64,000 bases of DNA from an uncultured Ilumatobacter sp. (GCA_905480335.1 CAJQPY010000010.1:1-64000), one strand, 5' to 3'; positions 55,692 to 64,000 are shown, counted from the first letter of the stretch. Numbers and translations are program-made. The notes: a model not told the origin generated them from the letters alone.

Positions 55692-56767
55692 CTAACAGCA
55701 CGGCCGCTCCGGCGGCGCCCACGCTTGAACGGATGGAAGAACTGGCGGCGCCTCATGGCATCACCCATTTCGGGATCGCGTCGGCGGAGATCCTGTCGGA
55801 TGCACGAGCGATCTTGCATGAACGCAAGGCGCTCGGACTGAACGACGAGATGCAATTCACGTACCGCAATCCTGACCGTTCCACCGACCCTCGACGTTCG
55901 GTCGCTGACGCTCAGTCGGTGGTGGTGGCCGCACGCCCCTATCTGTCGGAAACAGACCCCAAGCCGCCAACTGTCGGTGTGTCGGCTCGTGTTGGCCGCT
56001 ACGCATGGGTTGATCACTATGCAGAATTACGGCAGGGGCTGCGTCTTGTGGCGGCGGAGATCGAGGCAGCGGGGCATCGAGCACTCGTGTTCGCCGATGA
56101 CAACTCGCTTGTCGATCGCGCCATCGCGTACCGGGCCGGGCTGGGTTGGTTCGGCAAGAACGCGAACCTGCTCGTTCCTGGCAGCGGTAGCTTTTTCGTT
56201 CTCGGCTCGATCATCACGACGGCGCCCTACGCGCCCAGCACCTCGCCGGCGTCAGACGGCTGCGGAACGTGCGTGCGATGCCTTGACGGATGCCCGACCG
56301 CGGCGATCGTCGCTCCGGGTGTCATCGACGGGGCCCGCTGTTTGAGTTGGGTGTTGCAAAAGCCGGGGCCCATTCCTGTCGAGTTCCGTGTGGCGATCCA
56401 TGACCGCATCTACGGCTGCGACGACTGCCAGGATGTGTGTCCCATCTCGGTTCGGCTCGGTCGGCGCAACACAGTGCAGCTTGACCCGGCGGTGCACGAC
56501 GTGCAGTCCCACGTTGACGTCATGGAGTTACTCGATCTCGACGATGCCACCATCGCGGAACGGTACGGGCGGTGGTGGATTGCTGGCCGCGAGATGCGAT
56601 GGCTCCGCCGCAACGCGTTGATCGTGATCGGCAATGTCGCTGACCCGCACGATCGCTCGGTTAGATCGACAGTCGAGCGGTATCGTGCCGACGGCGACCC
56701 AATTTTGGCCGAACACGCTGAGTGGGCTCAGGCCCGCCTCGACGAGCGAGCAGCCGCCGACACATGA
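55688..56767 (+). CDS. queG: epoxyqueuosine reductase
   Basis: A 359-residue cobalamin- and iron-sulfur-dependent enzyme for the last step of queuosine tRNA modification. Two 4Fe-4S binding motifs are present: CGTCVRCLDGCPTAAI (about 194-209) and GCDDCQDVCP (about 239-248). The cobalamin-binding N-terminal half includes ARPYLSETD and GYGVSARVGRYAW-like segments. It overlaps the start of the following glycosyltransferase gene by four bases (ATGA). Confidence 0.9.
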   Translation: MTNSTAAPAAPTLERMEELAAPHGITHFGIASAEILSDARAILHERKALGLNDEMQFTYRNPDRSTDPRRSVADAQSVVVAARPYLSETDPKPPTVGVSARVGRYAWVDHYAELRQGLRLVAAEIEAAGHRALVFADDNSLVDRAIAYRAGLGWFGKNANLLVPGSGSFFVLGSIITTAPYAPSTSPASDGCGTCVRCLDGCPTAAIVAPGVIDGARCLSWVLQKPGPIPVEFRVAIHDRIYGCDDCQDVCPISVRLGRRNTVQLDPAVHDVQSHVDVMELLDLDDATIAERYGRWWIAGREMRWLRRNALIVIGNVADPHDRSVRSTVERYRADGDPILAEHAEWAQARLDERAAADT

Positions 56768-57885
56768 AGCATCTTCTCGTCACGAACGACTATCCACCGA
56801 AGATCGGTGGCATCCAATCTTTGCTCTGGGAATGGTGGCGTCGGCTGCCGTCGGACCGCTTTGCCGTCCTCACAAGTCCCTATGAAGGGACCGCAGCGTT
56901 CGATGCAAACGAGCCATATCGCATTGAACGCACGCGTGAACCGGTGCTGCTGCCGCATCCGTGGATGGTGAAACGCATCAACGACCTCGCAGACGATTTC
57001 GGGGCAGACCTCGTGGTGCTCGATCCTGCGGTCCCGCTCGGACTGGTTGGGCCGTCGTTGAATCTGCCCTACGACCTTGTCCTCCATGGGGCCGAGGTCA
57101 CCGTGCCGGGACGCCTGCCGCTTTCGAAGCAGGTGCTTGCGTACACGTTACGTCGCGCCCGTCACATCATCGCAGCAGGGGGTTATCCGGCGGCCGAGGC
57201 CGAGAACGCGGCCGGCCGGAAGCTGCCCACAACGGTTGTGCCATGTGGTGTTGACCCTGAGCGCTTTCAAGTCCTCAATCAGACCGAACGCGATGCAGCG
57301 CGCGATCACTTCGACATTCCCCGCGATGCCGAAGTGATCGTCGGTATCTCGCGGCTCGTGCCGCGAAAGGGATTCGACACAGCGATCCGGGCGGTTGCGC
57401 GGATCAAGCACCGTCGACCTGACCTCATGCTGGTCCTTGCCGGAAGCGGCCGAGAGGAGGACCGTTTACGAAAACTCGCTGATGAACTCGATGCCCCTGT
57501 TCGTTTTACCGGACGTGTCCCGCACGACGATCTTCCAAAGCTGTACGGATGCGCCGATGTGTTCACCATGTTGTGCCGCAACCGTTGGGGTGGCCTCGAG
57601 CAGGAAGGCTTCGGCATCGTGTTCATCGAGGCAGCATCGTGTGGGATCCCTCAGGTGGCGGGCGATTCAGGCGGTGCCGCCGAAGCGGTCGAGCACGGTG
57701 GTACCGGTTTGGTTATTGACGATCCGGAAAACGTTCAATCGGTGGCTGATGCGTATGAACAACTCCTTAACAACGACGACCTGCGGGCGTCGATGGCGGC
57801 ACGCTCAAGACAGCGGATTGAGTCGGATTTCGCGTACGACGTCTTGGCCCAACGTCTCGGTGAGACACTGAGTGTCTACGACTGA
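56764..57885 (+). CDS. pimB: GT4 glycosyltransferase, PimB-like mannosyltransferase
   Basis: A 373-residue GT-B glycosyltransferase. The opening LLVTNDYPPKIGGIQSLLWEWW is characteristic of PimB'-type phosphatidylinositol mannosyltransferases of actinobacteria, and the C-terminal donor-binding region has RLVPRKGFDTAIRA and the EGFGIVFIEAASCG motif with the E-x7-E pair. It probably adds the second mannose in PIM synthesis, but other lipid acceptors are possible. It is coupled to queG, and the start at 56764 fits the typical N-terminus. Confidence 0.83.
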   Translation: MKHLLVTNDYPPKIGGIQSLLWEWWRRLPSDRFAVLTSPYEGTAAFDANEPYRIERTREPVLLPHPWMVKRINDLADDFGADLVVLDPAVPLGLVGPSLNLPYDLVLHGAEVTVPGRLPLSKQVLAYTLRRARHIIAAGGYPAAEAENAAGRKLPTTVVPCGVDPERFQVLNQTERDAARDHFDIPRDAEVIVGISRLVPRKGFDTAIRAVARIKHRRPDLMLVLAGSGREEDRLRKLADELDAPVRFTGRVPHDDLPKLYGCADVFTMLCRNRWGGLEQEGFGIVFIEAASCGIPQVAGDSGGAAEAVEHGGTGLVIDDPENVQSVADAYEQLLNNDDLRASMAARSRQRIESDFAYDVLAQRLGETLSVYD

Positions 57886-58348
57886 GCAACGCCGCACAGC
57901 AATACGTTGAGCCAAGCAGGTGGAAACGCCGTGGACGGTGGCCAGCCGATCGGCTGCGACGCCGAATTGCGAGATCATTCGGTCTGTCGCTAGCGGACGT
58001 GGCTACCGTCTAATAATTGTGTGATGTGGTGGAACCGCTTGCTGTCGCAAGCCAGCACGCTTCACCGATTTCGGGGTGTCTGGCAGAGCGCCGTCGTTCG
58101 CAGCGAGAGAGGTACGCAGGCCGGCAGTCATCAATCTGAGGTACCGAAGTGCGTTCCGGGCTGGGTGTGACTGGCTGGCATGTCTGGGCTGTCTTTAGTA
58201 GAGCAACTTCAAGCAGAGCCGGCGGCAGCGGAACGATATGCGACAGGATCAACAGGGTGGCGCGTCACGGCCCAGTCCCGGCATGCAACCGCACTAGAGC
58301 GACATCGCTGACCTTCGAACATTCACACCAGACGCTATTATTTGTGCG
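57886..58348. other. intergenic region before the secreted repeat protein
   Basis: About 460 bases without a convincing gene. A minus-strand open frame at 58010-58252 has no family match. The right end holds the -10 box of the next gene. Confidence 0.4.
58336..58341 (+). promoter_or_regulatory. -10 box of the secreted collagen-like gene
   Basis: TATTAT, seven bases before the GTG at 58349. Confidence 0.5.
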
Positions 58349-59752
58349 GTGAATCGCCTGTATGCACTTGTCGTAACGTTCGTGCTAGCCGCTGGTGTGG
58401 TGTTCGGTGCTGCTCAAATCACCTCAGGTTCAACAAACAGCACTAAAGAAACCGTGTTTGTTGGGTTGGTCCCCAGCCGTCTGCTCGACACCCGTCAAGG
58501 CCAAACCACTTTTGATGGGTTTGACCAAGCTGTGGGCCGTCTGAAAGCTGACACCACTTACGAACTTGATGTCGCTAAACGTGCCGGTATCCCAGAAGAT
58601 GCTGCCTCGGTGACTGCAAACCTTGCCGCGGTTAACCCGTCCGATCGCGGCTATCTGACCGTGTATCCGTGCGGTGTTGATCGGCCGGTGGCATCAGCGC
58701 TCAACTATCAAACCGGGAATAACAACGCCAACGAGTTCACTGTCCCGCTTGGCCCTAACGGTGACATCTGCATTTACACCCGAGCCGAAACCGACCTTGT
58801 TGTCGACGTTTACGGCTTTTACCAAACCAGCACCGGCACCGGCGCACAAGGACCGCAAGGACCTGAGGGACCGCAGGGACCCAAAGGAGACGACGGCCAA
58901 AATGCTGAGTCACCTGCACGGGTGGTGTGGGTTGCCGAAAGCGGCGGGGACTTCACGACGCTGTCCGCTGCTTTGGCCTCAATCACAGACGCAGCAGACA
59001 AAAACGAGTACTTGATCAAAATCGCGCCCGGTGAGTACATCGAAACAGCAAACGTTGCGATGAAAGACTTTGTTGACGTTGAAGGCTCCGGCCAAGGCAT
59101 CACCACCATTAAAGGCTCATGCCCCGGCAGCACAGATAAAGAACGGTCGACGATCTCATTTGGCGAGGTGAACAGCCAGATCAGGCAACTGACGATCGAA
59201 GCCGAAAGCAACAACCAATGCGTCGCGGTCTACTCGGATCAGGACTACGAGGGAACTCCGGCAGTTCCAACCTCATCAGGCTACTCTCCGTCAATGGAGT
59301 TCGTGACCGTTCTCAGCAAGAGCAACGGGAACGGGTCAACCGTCAAAGCGATCGTCAACGAAACCTCAGAGCTAGTTGTGTCAAACTCCGAAGTCACTGC
59401 TGAAGGCAGCAGTTCCAGCTCGGCGATGTATAACGACAATTCGAATGTGCAACTCCTGAACAGCACTGCAAAAGCTTTAGGTTCGAACTCGACAGCTTGG
59501 GCGATCTGGAACTTTGGGGGAACAACAACAGAGATTCTCAACTCCACGATTGATTCGGATGGTTACTCTCTTTACACCGACGGGAGTACCCGAACATTTT
59601 TCTATGTCGTGAACACTCAACTCCTTCAAGACCGTCAGCCCGGGAACACCGGCAATAGCACAGTGTTCTCTTGTGCAAACAACGTCACATTTGACGAAAA
59701 CAATCCGCCCGAGTTTGTAGAGCTTGATGACGATTGCCTTCCCGTTCCCTAA
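58349..59752 (+). CDS. secreted protein with PxRLLDTR-type, collagen-like and beta-helix regions
   Basis: A 467-residue exported protein. The signal peptide covers about 1-22. Residues 35-160 match the actinobacterial surface-protein domain that begins VPSRLLDTRQG and ends DLVVDVYGFY, with the GYLTVYPCG and ICIYT Cys pair. A short collagen-like run (six Gly-X-Y triplets, 168-183: GPQGPEGPQGPKGDDG) leads into a right-handed beta-helix region of the pectinesterase kind (about 192-440), with repeats such as VVSNSEVTAEGS and NVQLLNSTAKALGS. No catalytic triad of pectinesterase is seen. It is probably a surface or adhesion protein. A membrane-protein gene overlaps its stop codon. Confidence 0.75.
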   Translation: MNRLYALVVTFVLAAGVVFGAAQITSGSTNSTKETVFVGLVPSRLLDTRQGQTTFDGFDQAVGRLKADTTYELDVAKRAGIPEDAASVTANLAAVNPSDRGYLTVYPCGVDRPVASALNYQTGNNNANEFTVPLGPNGDICIYTRAETDLVVDVYGFYQTSTGTGAQGPQGPEGPQGPKGDDGQNAESPARVVWVAESGGDFTTLSAALASITDAADKNEYLIKIAPGEYIETANVAMKDFVDVEGSGQGITTIKGSCPGSTDKERSTISFGEVNSQIRQLTIEAESNNQCVAVYSDQDYEGTPAVPTSSGYSPSMEFVTVLSKSNGNGSTVKAIVNETSELVVSNSEVTAEGSSSSSAMYNDNSNVQLLNSTAKALGSNSTAWAIWNFGGTTTEILNSTIDSDGYSLYTDGSTRTFFYVVNTQLLQDRQPGNTGNSTVFSCANNVTFDENNPPEFVELDDDCLPVP

Positions 59753-60237
59753 TGGCGGGTGAGGCTCGAGCGGGCGAAAAGATCGTTCGGTTCGACGTCG
59801 CCGCAACGTCGGTCTTCGTCGTGAGTGCAGTAGCTGCGGCCGTCATCTTCGACGGTGCCGCGATGACGATTGCGGCTGTCATAGCTCTGCTGCTGTTCTT
59901 CATAGGGATCGCCGCATTCCTTTGGGCATTCTGGAACGCAGTACAACGCAGCCGCGGCGAGCAGGTCGCAGTGACACAGCTGTACCTCCTAACAGGTGGT
60001 GTCGCACCCAAAAGAGTGCGTAACACAATGTGGTTGGCGCTCAGCGTTCAGTGCGTCGTCGGGCTCGGCACTGCAATAGCTCGACCCAACGCATCCAACG
60101 GAAGTCCCGGGAACTCGCTGGCGCTCGGCGTGCTCGTCCCGATCCTCGGGTTCGGATTGAACGGGCTCTGGGCGGCATTCCACGGGCACTATCAGGACCG
60201 ATTGTCCGACAACGACCAACTCCATCGACAAGAATGA
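59752..60237 (+). CDS. hypothetical membrane protein
   Basis: A 161-residue protein with four hydrophobic segments (about 16-36, 37-60, 88-105 and 122-144). No family recognised. ATG 59752 shares a base with the stop of the secreted protein (TAATG), and its stop overlaps the START-like gene (ATGA), so it is translationally coupled on both sides. Confidence 0.62.
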   Translation: MAGEARAGEKIVRFDVAATSVFVVSAVAAAVIFDGAAMTIAAVIALLLFFIGIAAFLWAFWNAVQRSRGEQVAVTQLYLLTGGVAPKRVRNTMWLALSVQCVVGLGTAIARPNASNGSPGNSLALGVLVPILGFGLNGLWAAFHGHYQDRLSDNDQLHRQE

Positions 60238-60677
60238 ACGACATGGCTGAGACCGCAACCGAGATCATCACCATCGACGCCGCACCCGACGAAGTGTGGG
60301 GCATCGCCATCGACCTCGAGCGCTACCCCGAGTGGGCCCGCGATATCAAGGCCGTCACCATTCATGAAAGCGACGGCGAAGGGCGCCCCAGCCAAGTCGA
60401 GTTTCGTACCTCAGCACTAGGTCGGAGCACCCACTACACCCTGCAGTACCGCTACGACGACGAACCGCGTCAACTCGGCTGGTCGATGATCCGAGGCGAT
60501 ATTCAACGTTCCATCGACGGTGCATTCACCTTCATCCCGACCCCAGACGGCAAAACAGAAGTGCGCTACGACCTTGCAATCGATCTCGTTATTCCGTTGC
60601 CCGGATTCGTTAAACGTCGGGCCGAGGTTCGCATCCTGAACACGGTTCGGGAGCTGAAGGTCCGCGCTGAAGCGTGA
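60234..60677 (+). CDS. START-like (SRPBCC) protein
   Basis: A 147-residue protein of the polyketide-cyclase/dehydrase-like family. TEIITIDAAPDEVWGIAIDLERYPEWARDIKAV is the classical opening of the family, ending in a long C-terminal helix RAEVRILNTVRELKVRAEA. It binds a hydrophobic ligand by family inference. It overlaps the neighbours by four bases (ATGA before, GTGA after). Confidence 0.78.
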   Translation: MNDMAETATEIITIDAAPDEVWGIAIDLERYPEWARDIKAVTIHESDGEGRPSQVEFRTSALGRSTHYTLQYRYDDEPRQLGWSMIRGDIQRSIDGAFTFIPTPDGKTEVRYDLAIDLVIPLPGFVKRRAEVRILNTVRELKVRAEA

Positions 60678-61630
60678 GCGGGCCCGGAGTCCGAGTCGGC
60701 ATTGACGTCGGAGGGACCAAAGCGCTTGGCGTCGTGCTTGACGCTGCCGGCAGCGTGGTTGCCGAAGAGCGAAGACCAACACCCCGAGGTGAGAACAGCC
60801 TCGGACCGCTCGTCGACACGCTCGTCGACCTAGCCAAAGAACTAGGGGTTGACGGCAGCCTCGGCATAGGCGTACCGGGTCTGGTCACGCGCAACGGCGT
60901 ACTCCGCGCCGCACCGAACCTCGACGGCGTTGCCGACTTTGCGGTCGCCGAACTCGTGGGGGATCGACTCGGACATCCCGTCTCGCTTGACAACGATGCC
61001 ACCTGCGCAACGGTCGCCGAGTGGCAACTCGGTGCCGGCCAAGGCGCCTCCGATCTCATCTTGGTGACACTTGGAACCGGCATCGGAGGCGGACTGGTCG
61101 CCGACGGTGTCCTGCATCGCGGCCGCAACGGCTTCGCCGGAGAATACGGCCACATGGTCGTTCAGCCCAACGGCCCCCGGTGCCCCTGTGGCCGCCGCGG
61201 GTGTTGGGAGCGCTACGCGTCCGGCTCCGGGCTAGCGATGCTCGCCCGTGAAGCAGCGACCGGTCGGAGGCTGCGGTCCGTGGTCGAACACGCCGGCGGA
61301 GATCCCCAAGCGGTTCGTGGCGAACACGTCCAGGCTGCGGCGCGAGAAGGCGACGAACAGGCACTCGCCGTAATCGATGACTTCGGTCGATGGGTCGCGC
61401 TCGGATTGTCGAATCTGACCAACGCATTCGACCCTGAGGTGTTCGTCCTCGGAGGGGGACTCGCTGAAGGTGCCGAACTGTACCTCGAGCCCATCACCCG
61501 CTGGTTCGGAGAACTGCTATATCAGCCGCATCTGCGGCCGTCGCCACGCATCGAATTCGCCGAATGGGGCCCATTGGCCGGCGCAGTTGGTGCAGCCCTT
61601 TTGCCCGGGCTGGTCGAATCGGCGAACTAA
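60674..61630 (+). CDS. glk: ROK-family glucokinase
   Basis: A 318-residue sugar kinase of the ROK family. The ATP-binding start is VGIDVGGTKALGVVL; the ROK zinc motif is CPCGRRGCWERYASG; the catalytic Asp is in SLDNDATCAT; GLSNLTNAFDPEVFVLGGGLAEG is the second ATP-binding motif. It most likely phosphorylates glucose, though some ROK proteins act on other hexoses. The GTG start overlaps the SRPBCC stop. Confidence 0.88.
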   Translation: MSGPGVRVGIDVGGTKALGVVLDAAGSVVAEERRPTPRGENSLGPLVDTLVDLAKELGVDGSLGIGVPGLVTRNGVLRAAPNLDGVADFAVAELVGDRLGHPVSLDNDATCATVAEWQLGAGQGASDLILVTLGTGIGGGLVADGVLHRGRNGFAGEYGHMVVQPNGPRCPCGRRGCWERYASGSGLAMLAREAATGRRLRSVVEHAGGDPQAVRGEHVQAAAREGDEQALAVIDDFGRWVALGLSNLTNAFDPEVFVLGGGLAEGAELYLEPITRWFGELLYQPHLRPSPRIEFAEWGPLAGAVGAALLPGLVESAN

Positions 61631-61673
61631 TCACGGAAGAAATCCTCACTGCCAACACCGTCCGAGCGGCGGC

Positions 61674-61679
61674 TACTGT
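61674..61679 (+). promoter_or_regulatory. -10 box of the aminotransferase gene
   Basis: TACTGT, seven bases before the ATG at 61687. It selects this start over a frame open from 61564 that overlaps the kinase. Confidence 0.5.
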
Positions 61680-61686
61680 GACAAGC

Positions 61687-62892
61687 ATGGAGTTCCGTCG
61701 GATCGAGAATTTGCCACCGTACGTCTTTTCCATCATCAATGGACTGAAGATCGAGGCCCGACGGGCAGGCGCAGATGTCATCGACCTCGGTTTCGGTAAC
61801 CCCGACATGCCGTCGCCGGACATCGCCGTCGAGAAGCTCGCCGAAGCGGCCCATAATCCCAAAAACCATCGATACTCACTCAGCCGCGGACTGCCGAAAC
61901 TCCGCGAAGCAATCGCCGGGTACTACAAGAACAAATGGGACGTGGATCTTGATCCCGAACTGGAGATCACCAACACCATCGGTGCAAAGGAGGGCTTCAG
62001 CCACCTGATGTGGGTACTCCTGGAGCGCGGTGACGCCGCGATTGTCCCGACTCCGAGTTACCCAATCCACATCTATGGCCCGTTGTTTGCCGGCGCAGAC
62101 CTCCGCCAAGTACCGATGAAGTTCCTCGCTGACCCGTCCGACCGCGAAACTTTCACCGACGACTTCATGGACAGCCTGCACACGGCGTACGACGTCGGAT
62201 GGCCGAAGCCCAGAGTGCTCGTGATGTCATTTCCGCACAACCCGACCGGAGCGATCGTCGATCTTGACTTCATGCAGCGCGTCGTCGATTTCTGCCGCGA
62301 ACGGGAGATGATCGTGGTGAACGACTTCGCATACGCCGACATCGGATTCAACGACCATCAGCCGCCAAGCATCCTGCAGGCCGAAGGCGCTATGGAGTGC
62401 GCCGTCGAGCTCTACTCGATGACGAAATCTTTCCAGATGGCAGGCTGGCGGTCGGCTTTTTTGCTCGGCAACGCCGATGTGGTCCAGGCGTTGGTGAAGC
62501 TAAAGAGCTATCTCGACTACGGCATGTTCCAGCCGGTACAGATCGCCTCGACGGTCACGCTCAACGAGGCACAGGACTTCCCCGACCAGGTCCGAGCGAT
62601 CTACGAGTCGCGATGTGACACGCTCGTCGACGGTCTCGCCCGGATCGGGTGGGACATGCCAAAGCCGGGGGGCTCAATGTTCTGTTGGGGGCCAATTCCC
62701 GAGCCGTACGCAGAGATGGACTCCGTTGAGTTCTGCTCGCACGTCGTGCGCGAAGCCGACGTAGCGCTGTCACCGGGTGTCGGATTCGGTCCGGGTGGCG
62801 AAGGGTTCATCCGATTTGGGCTCATCGAAAACGAGATGCGGATCAACCAGGCGATCCGAAACCTGAAGCGAGGACTGCCGAAACTCGGCTGA
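61687..62892 (+). CDS. class I/II aminotransferase
   Basis: A 401-residue PLP enzyme. MEFRRIENLPPYVFSIINGLKIEARRAG and the GFGNPDMPSP segment mark the AlaA/AlaC-like (alanine or LL-diaminopimelate-type) group. The PLP Lys is in SMTKSFQMAGWR and the Asp/Tyr pair is in NDFAYADIGF. The exact amino donor is uncertain; an alanine-type enzyme is likely. An ACT-domain protein follows on the same strand. Confidence 0.85.
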   Translation: MEFRRIENLPPYVFSIINGLKIEARRAGADVIDLGFGNPDMPSPDIAVEKLAEAAHNPKNHRYSLSRGLPKLREAIAGYYKNKWDVDLDPELEITNTIGAKEGFSHLMWVLLERGDAAIVPTPSYPIHIYGPLFAGADLRQVPMKFLADPSDRETFTDDFMDSLHTAYDVGWPKPRVLVMSFPHNPTGAIVDLDFMQRVVDFCREREMIVVNDFAYADIGFNDHQPPSILQAEGAMECAVELYSMTKSFQMAGWRSAFLLGNADVVQALVKLKSYLDYGMFQPVQIASTVTLNEAQDFPDQVRAIYESRCDTLVDGLARIGWDMPKPGGSMFCWGPIPEPYAEMDSVEFCSHVVREADVALSPGVGFGPGGEGFIRFGLIENEMRINQAIRNLKRGLPKLG

Positions 62893-62905
62893 CACACACG
62901 CTGGG

Positions 62906-62911
62906 TACCTT
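62906..62911 (+). promoter_or_regulatory. -10 box of the ACT-domain gene
   Basis: TACCTT, six bases before the ATG at 62918. Confidence 0.5.
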
Positions 62912-62917
62912 GACCTA

Positions 62918-63532
62918 ATGATCACGGTTGTGGTGCGGGTGTGGTTACCCGATCGACCCGGTGCGCTCGGACAAGTCGCCAGCCGGATCGGTGCGGTACG
63001 AGGCGACGTGCTCGGGATCGAGATTCTCGACCGCGGAGCGGACCGCGTGATCGACGAACTCACGGTTTCGTTACCGTCGTCAGACCTGGTGCCGCTGCTA
63101 ACAAACGAAGTCGACGCAGTCGACGGCGTCTCAGTTGAAGACGTGCGACCAGTCGAGCTCAACCGTGCAGATCTGAATCTTTCAGCGCTCGCGGCAGGCG
63201 CTGCGATGGCCGAAGCCGATCCGAGTGCGCGTCTCCACGTGCTCTGCTCCGCAGTTCAAGATCTTGTCGCAGCCGACTGGGTGATAGTCCTTCGAGACCA
63301 ACACATAATCACCCAGGTCGGCGAGTCACCGCAGCTGAGCCGGCTGACCGCATTCCAACTCGGAAGCGAGCACCTCAGCGCCGTTGACGAGGCGCTTCCC
63401 GATGACCTCGTCTGTGAGCATCTCGTCTCAAAAGGCCTCACGGTCGCAGCCGGCCGTGTCGACCGGGTAATCCACGAGCGCGAACGCGTCCGGGTCAGCC
63501 TTCTAGCGCGTCTCGCCGACGCACTCCTCTGA
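62918..63532 (+). CDS. ACT-domain protein
   Basis: A 204-residue protein with an N-terminal ACT domain (about 1-75: VVVRVWLPDRPGALGQVASRIGAVRGDVLGIEIL ...), an amino-acid-binding regulatory fold, and a C-terminal part (about 85-204) of unrecognised type. It is probably an amino-acid sensor. The start at 62918 has a -10 box six bases upstream. It follows the aminotransferase directly, which suggests amino-acid control, but no common transcript is proven. Confidence 0.72.
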   Translation: MITVVVRVWLPDRPGALGQVASRIGAVRGDVLGIEILDRGADRVIDELTVSLPSSDLVPLLTNEVDAVDGVSVEDVRPVELNRADLNLSALAAGAAMAEADPSARLHVLCSAVQDLVAADWVIVLRDQHIITQVGESPQLSRLTAFQLGSEHLSAVDEALPDDLVCEHLVSKGLTVAAGRVDRVIHERERVRVSLLARLADALL

Positions 63533-63711
63533 AAACCTGCTCCGCCGCAGCCCCCAGATGTCGTTGACGGATCGCATCGGCGTTCCCACTCCGATCTCAG
63601 CGGATCGTTACGCTCACCACCGCCAGTCGTTGAAATGTCGAAACCGGAGTGCCGGAAAGGGGAACTGACGGACAAGGGCTCCAGAGGGCAGCGCTGGAAC
63701 GGAAACGAAAG

Positions 63712-64000
63712 TCAAGATTCCCAGGCGCGGGAACGTTCAACAGCGCGCAGCCATTGGGCATGGAGGGCATCGGTCGCAATGCGGTCGGCGACCGGAGCGA
63801 ACTCGGCCTCAAGAGCCCATGCGGCCGCGATGTCGTCAGTCGACGCCCAGACCCCCTCGGCGAGTCCGGCGAGGAACGCCGCACCCAGCGCAGTCGTTTC
63901 CTGATCGACGGGCCGCTGGACTGTGACGCCGAGTTGATCGGCCTGAAACTGGCACAGCAAGTCAATCACCGATGCGCCGCCGTCAACGCGCAGATCGACA
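63712..64000 (-). CDS. glpK: glycerol kinase, C-terminal part (runs off window)
   Basis: The last 96 or so residues of a FGGY-family kinase; the gene continues beyond base 64000. The segment VDGGASVIDLLCQFQADQLGV ... VQRPVDQETTALGAAFLAGLAEGVW is the glycerol-kinase C-terminal signature with the ATP-binding GG. The tail ends in LRAVERSRAWES. The remaining sequence must be seen to confirm the substrate. Confidence 0.85.
   Translation of the reverse strand, partial: VDLRVDGGASVIDLLCQFQADQLGVTVQRPVDQETTALGAAFLAGLAEGVWASTDDIAAAWALEAEFAPVADRIATDALHAQWLRAVERSRAWES

Noticed and set aside
58010-58252. 80-residue minus-strand frame in the gap after pimB
   Set aside because: There is no start signal, the composition is Ser/Arg-rich and no similarity is recognised.
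1-64000. CRISPR arrays, rRNA genes, insertion sequences, prophage genes
   Set aside because: I looked for regularly spaced repeats, rRNA-like sequence, transposase motifs with terminal repeats and phage structural genes, and found none.

Overview
The window looks like a chromosomal segment of a high-GC actinobacterium, probably from the Acidimicrobiia (Ilumatobacter-like) side of the phylum. The reasons are a mycothiol synthase (MshD), an F420-type LLM oxidoreductase, a DUF3499 protein, DUF2510 proteins, a PimB-like mannosyltransferase, a SigA-type sigma factor next to dnaG, and many genes with a TANNNT -10 box only 6-8 nt from the start codon (leaderless transcription). The placement below phylum level is inference. 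No rRNA, CRISPR array, prophage or insertion sequence was seen. One tRNA (Val, CAC) is present.

Layout. 0-3.2 kb: a small hypothetical gene, a decayed pentapeptide-repeat fragment, and a methyltransferase/glycosyltransferase pair. 3.2-8.4 kb: a secreted PHB-depolymerase-type esterase, then a complete zinc-uptake locus (znuB < > znuC-zur > < znuA) around a bidirectional terminator. 8.4-18.9 kb: lipid and secondary metabolism (fatty-acid desaturase, two hot-dog dehydratases, DUF2071, LLM oxidoreductase, Tat-exported animal-type heme peroxidase, cytochrome P450), the rescue factor ArfB, alanine dehydrogenase with a divergent Lrp/AsnC regulator, and a J-domain membrane protein. 19.3-22.1 kb: a CotH / DUF4956 / VTC operon, probably linked to polyphosphate. 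22.1-29.5 kb: DUF2510 membrane proteins (one interrupted by TGA), tRNA-Val, DUF3499, START-like, ABC ATPase, M23 peptidase, and a phosphotransferase/DUF6285 pair. 29.5-33.4 kb: an mshD-pepF-rlmN operon. 33.8-42.4 kb: hisC-hisB-hisH-hisA-hisF, then enoyl-CoA hydratase, aldo/keto reductase, groES, hisI and trpE. 42.4-50.8 kb: YgfZ, an M50 protease, pyruvate phosphate dikinase, TerC, and a GAF-like/GGDEF/EAL protein. 51.3-57.9 kb: dnaG-sigA, two small or unknown proteins, queG and pimB. 58.3-64 kb: a secreted collagen-like/beta-helix protein, a membrane protein, START-like, ROK glucokinase, aminotransferase, ACT protein, and the end of a glycerol kinase running off the window.

The most notable observations are: (1) a systematic leaderless-promoter signature that fixes many start codons; (2) a DUF2510-PH gene with an in-frame TGA exactly where a conserved aromatic residue sits; (3) the CotH-DUF4956-VTC operon; (4) the zinc locus with a tandem-repeat-encoded acidic/His loop and a 14-bp perfect inverted repeat; (5) a secreted protein that joins a PxRLLDTR-type domain, a short collagen triplet run and a beta-helix; (6) an 8-bp inverted repeat overlapping the desaturase promoter.
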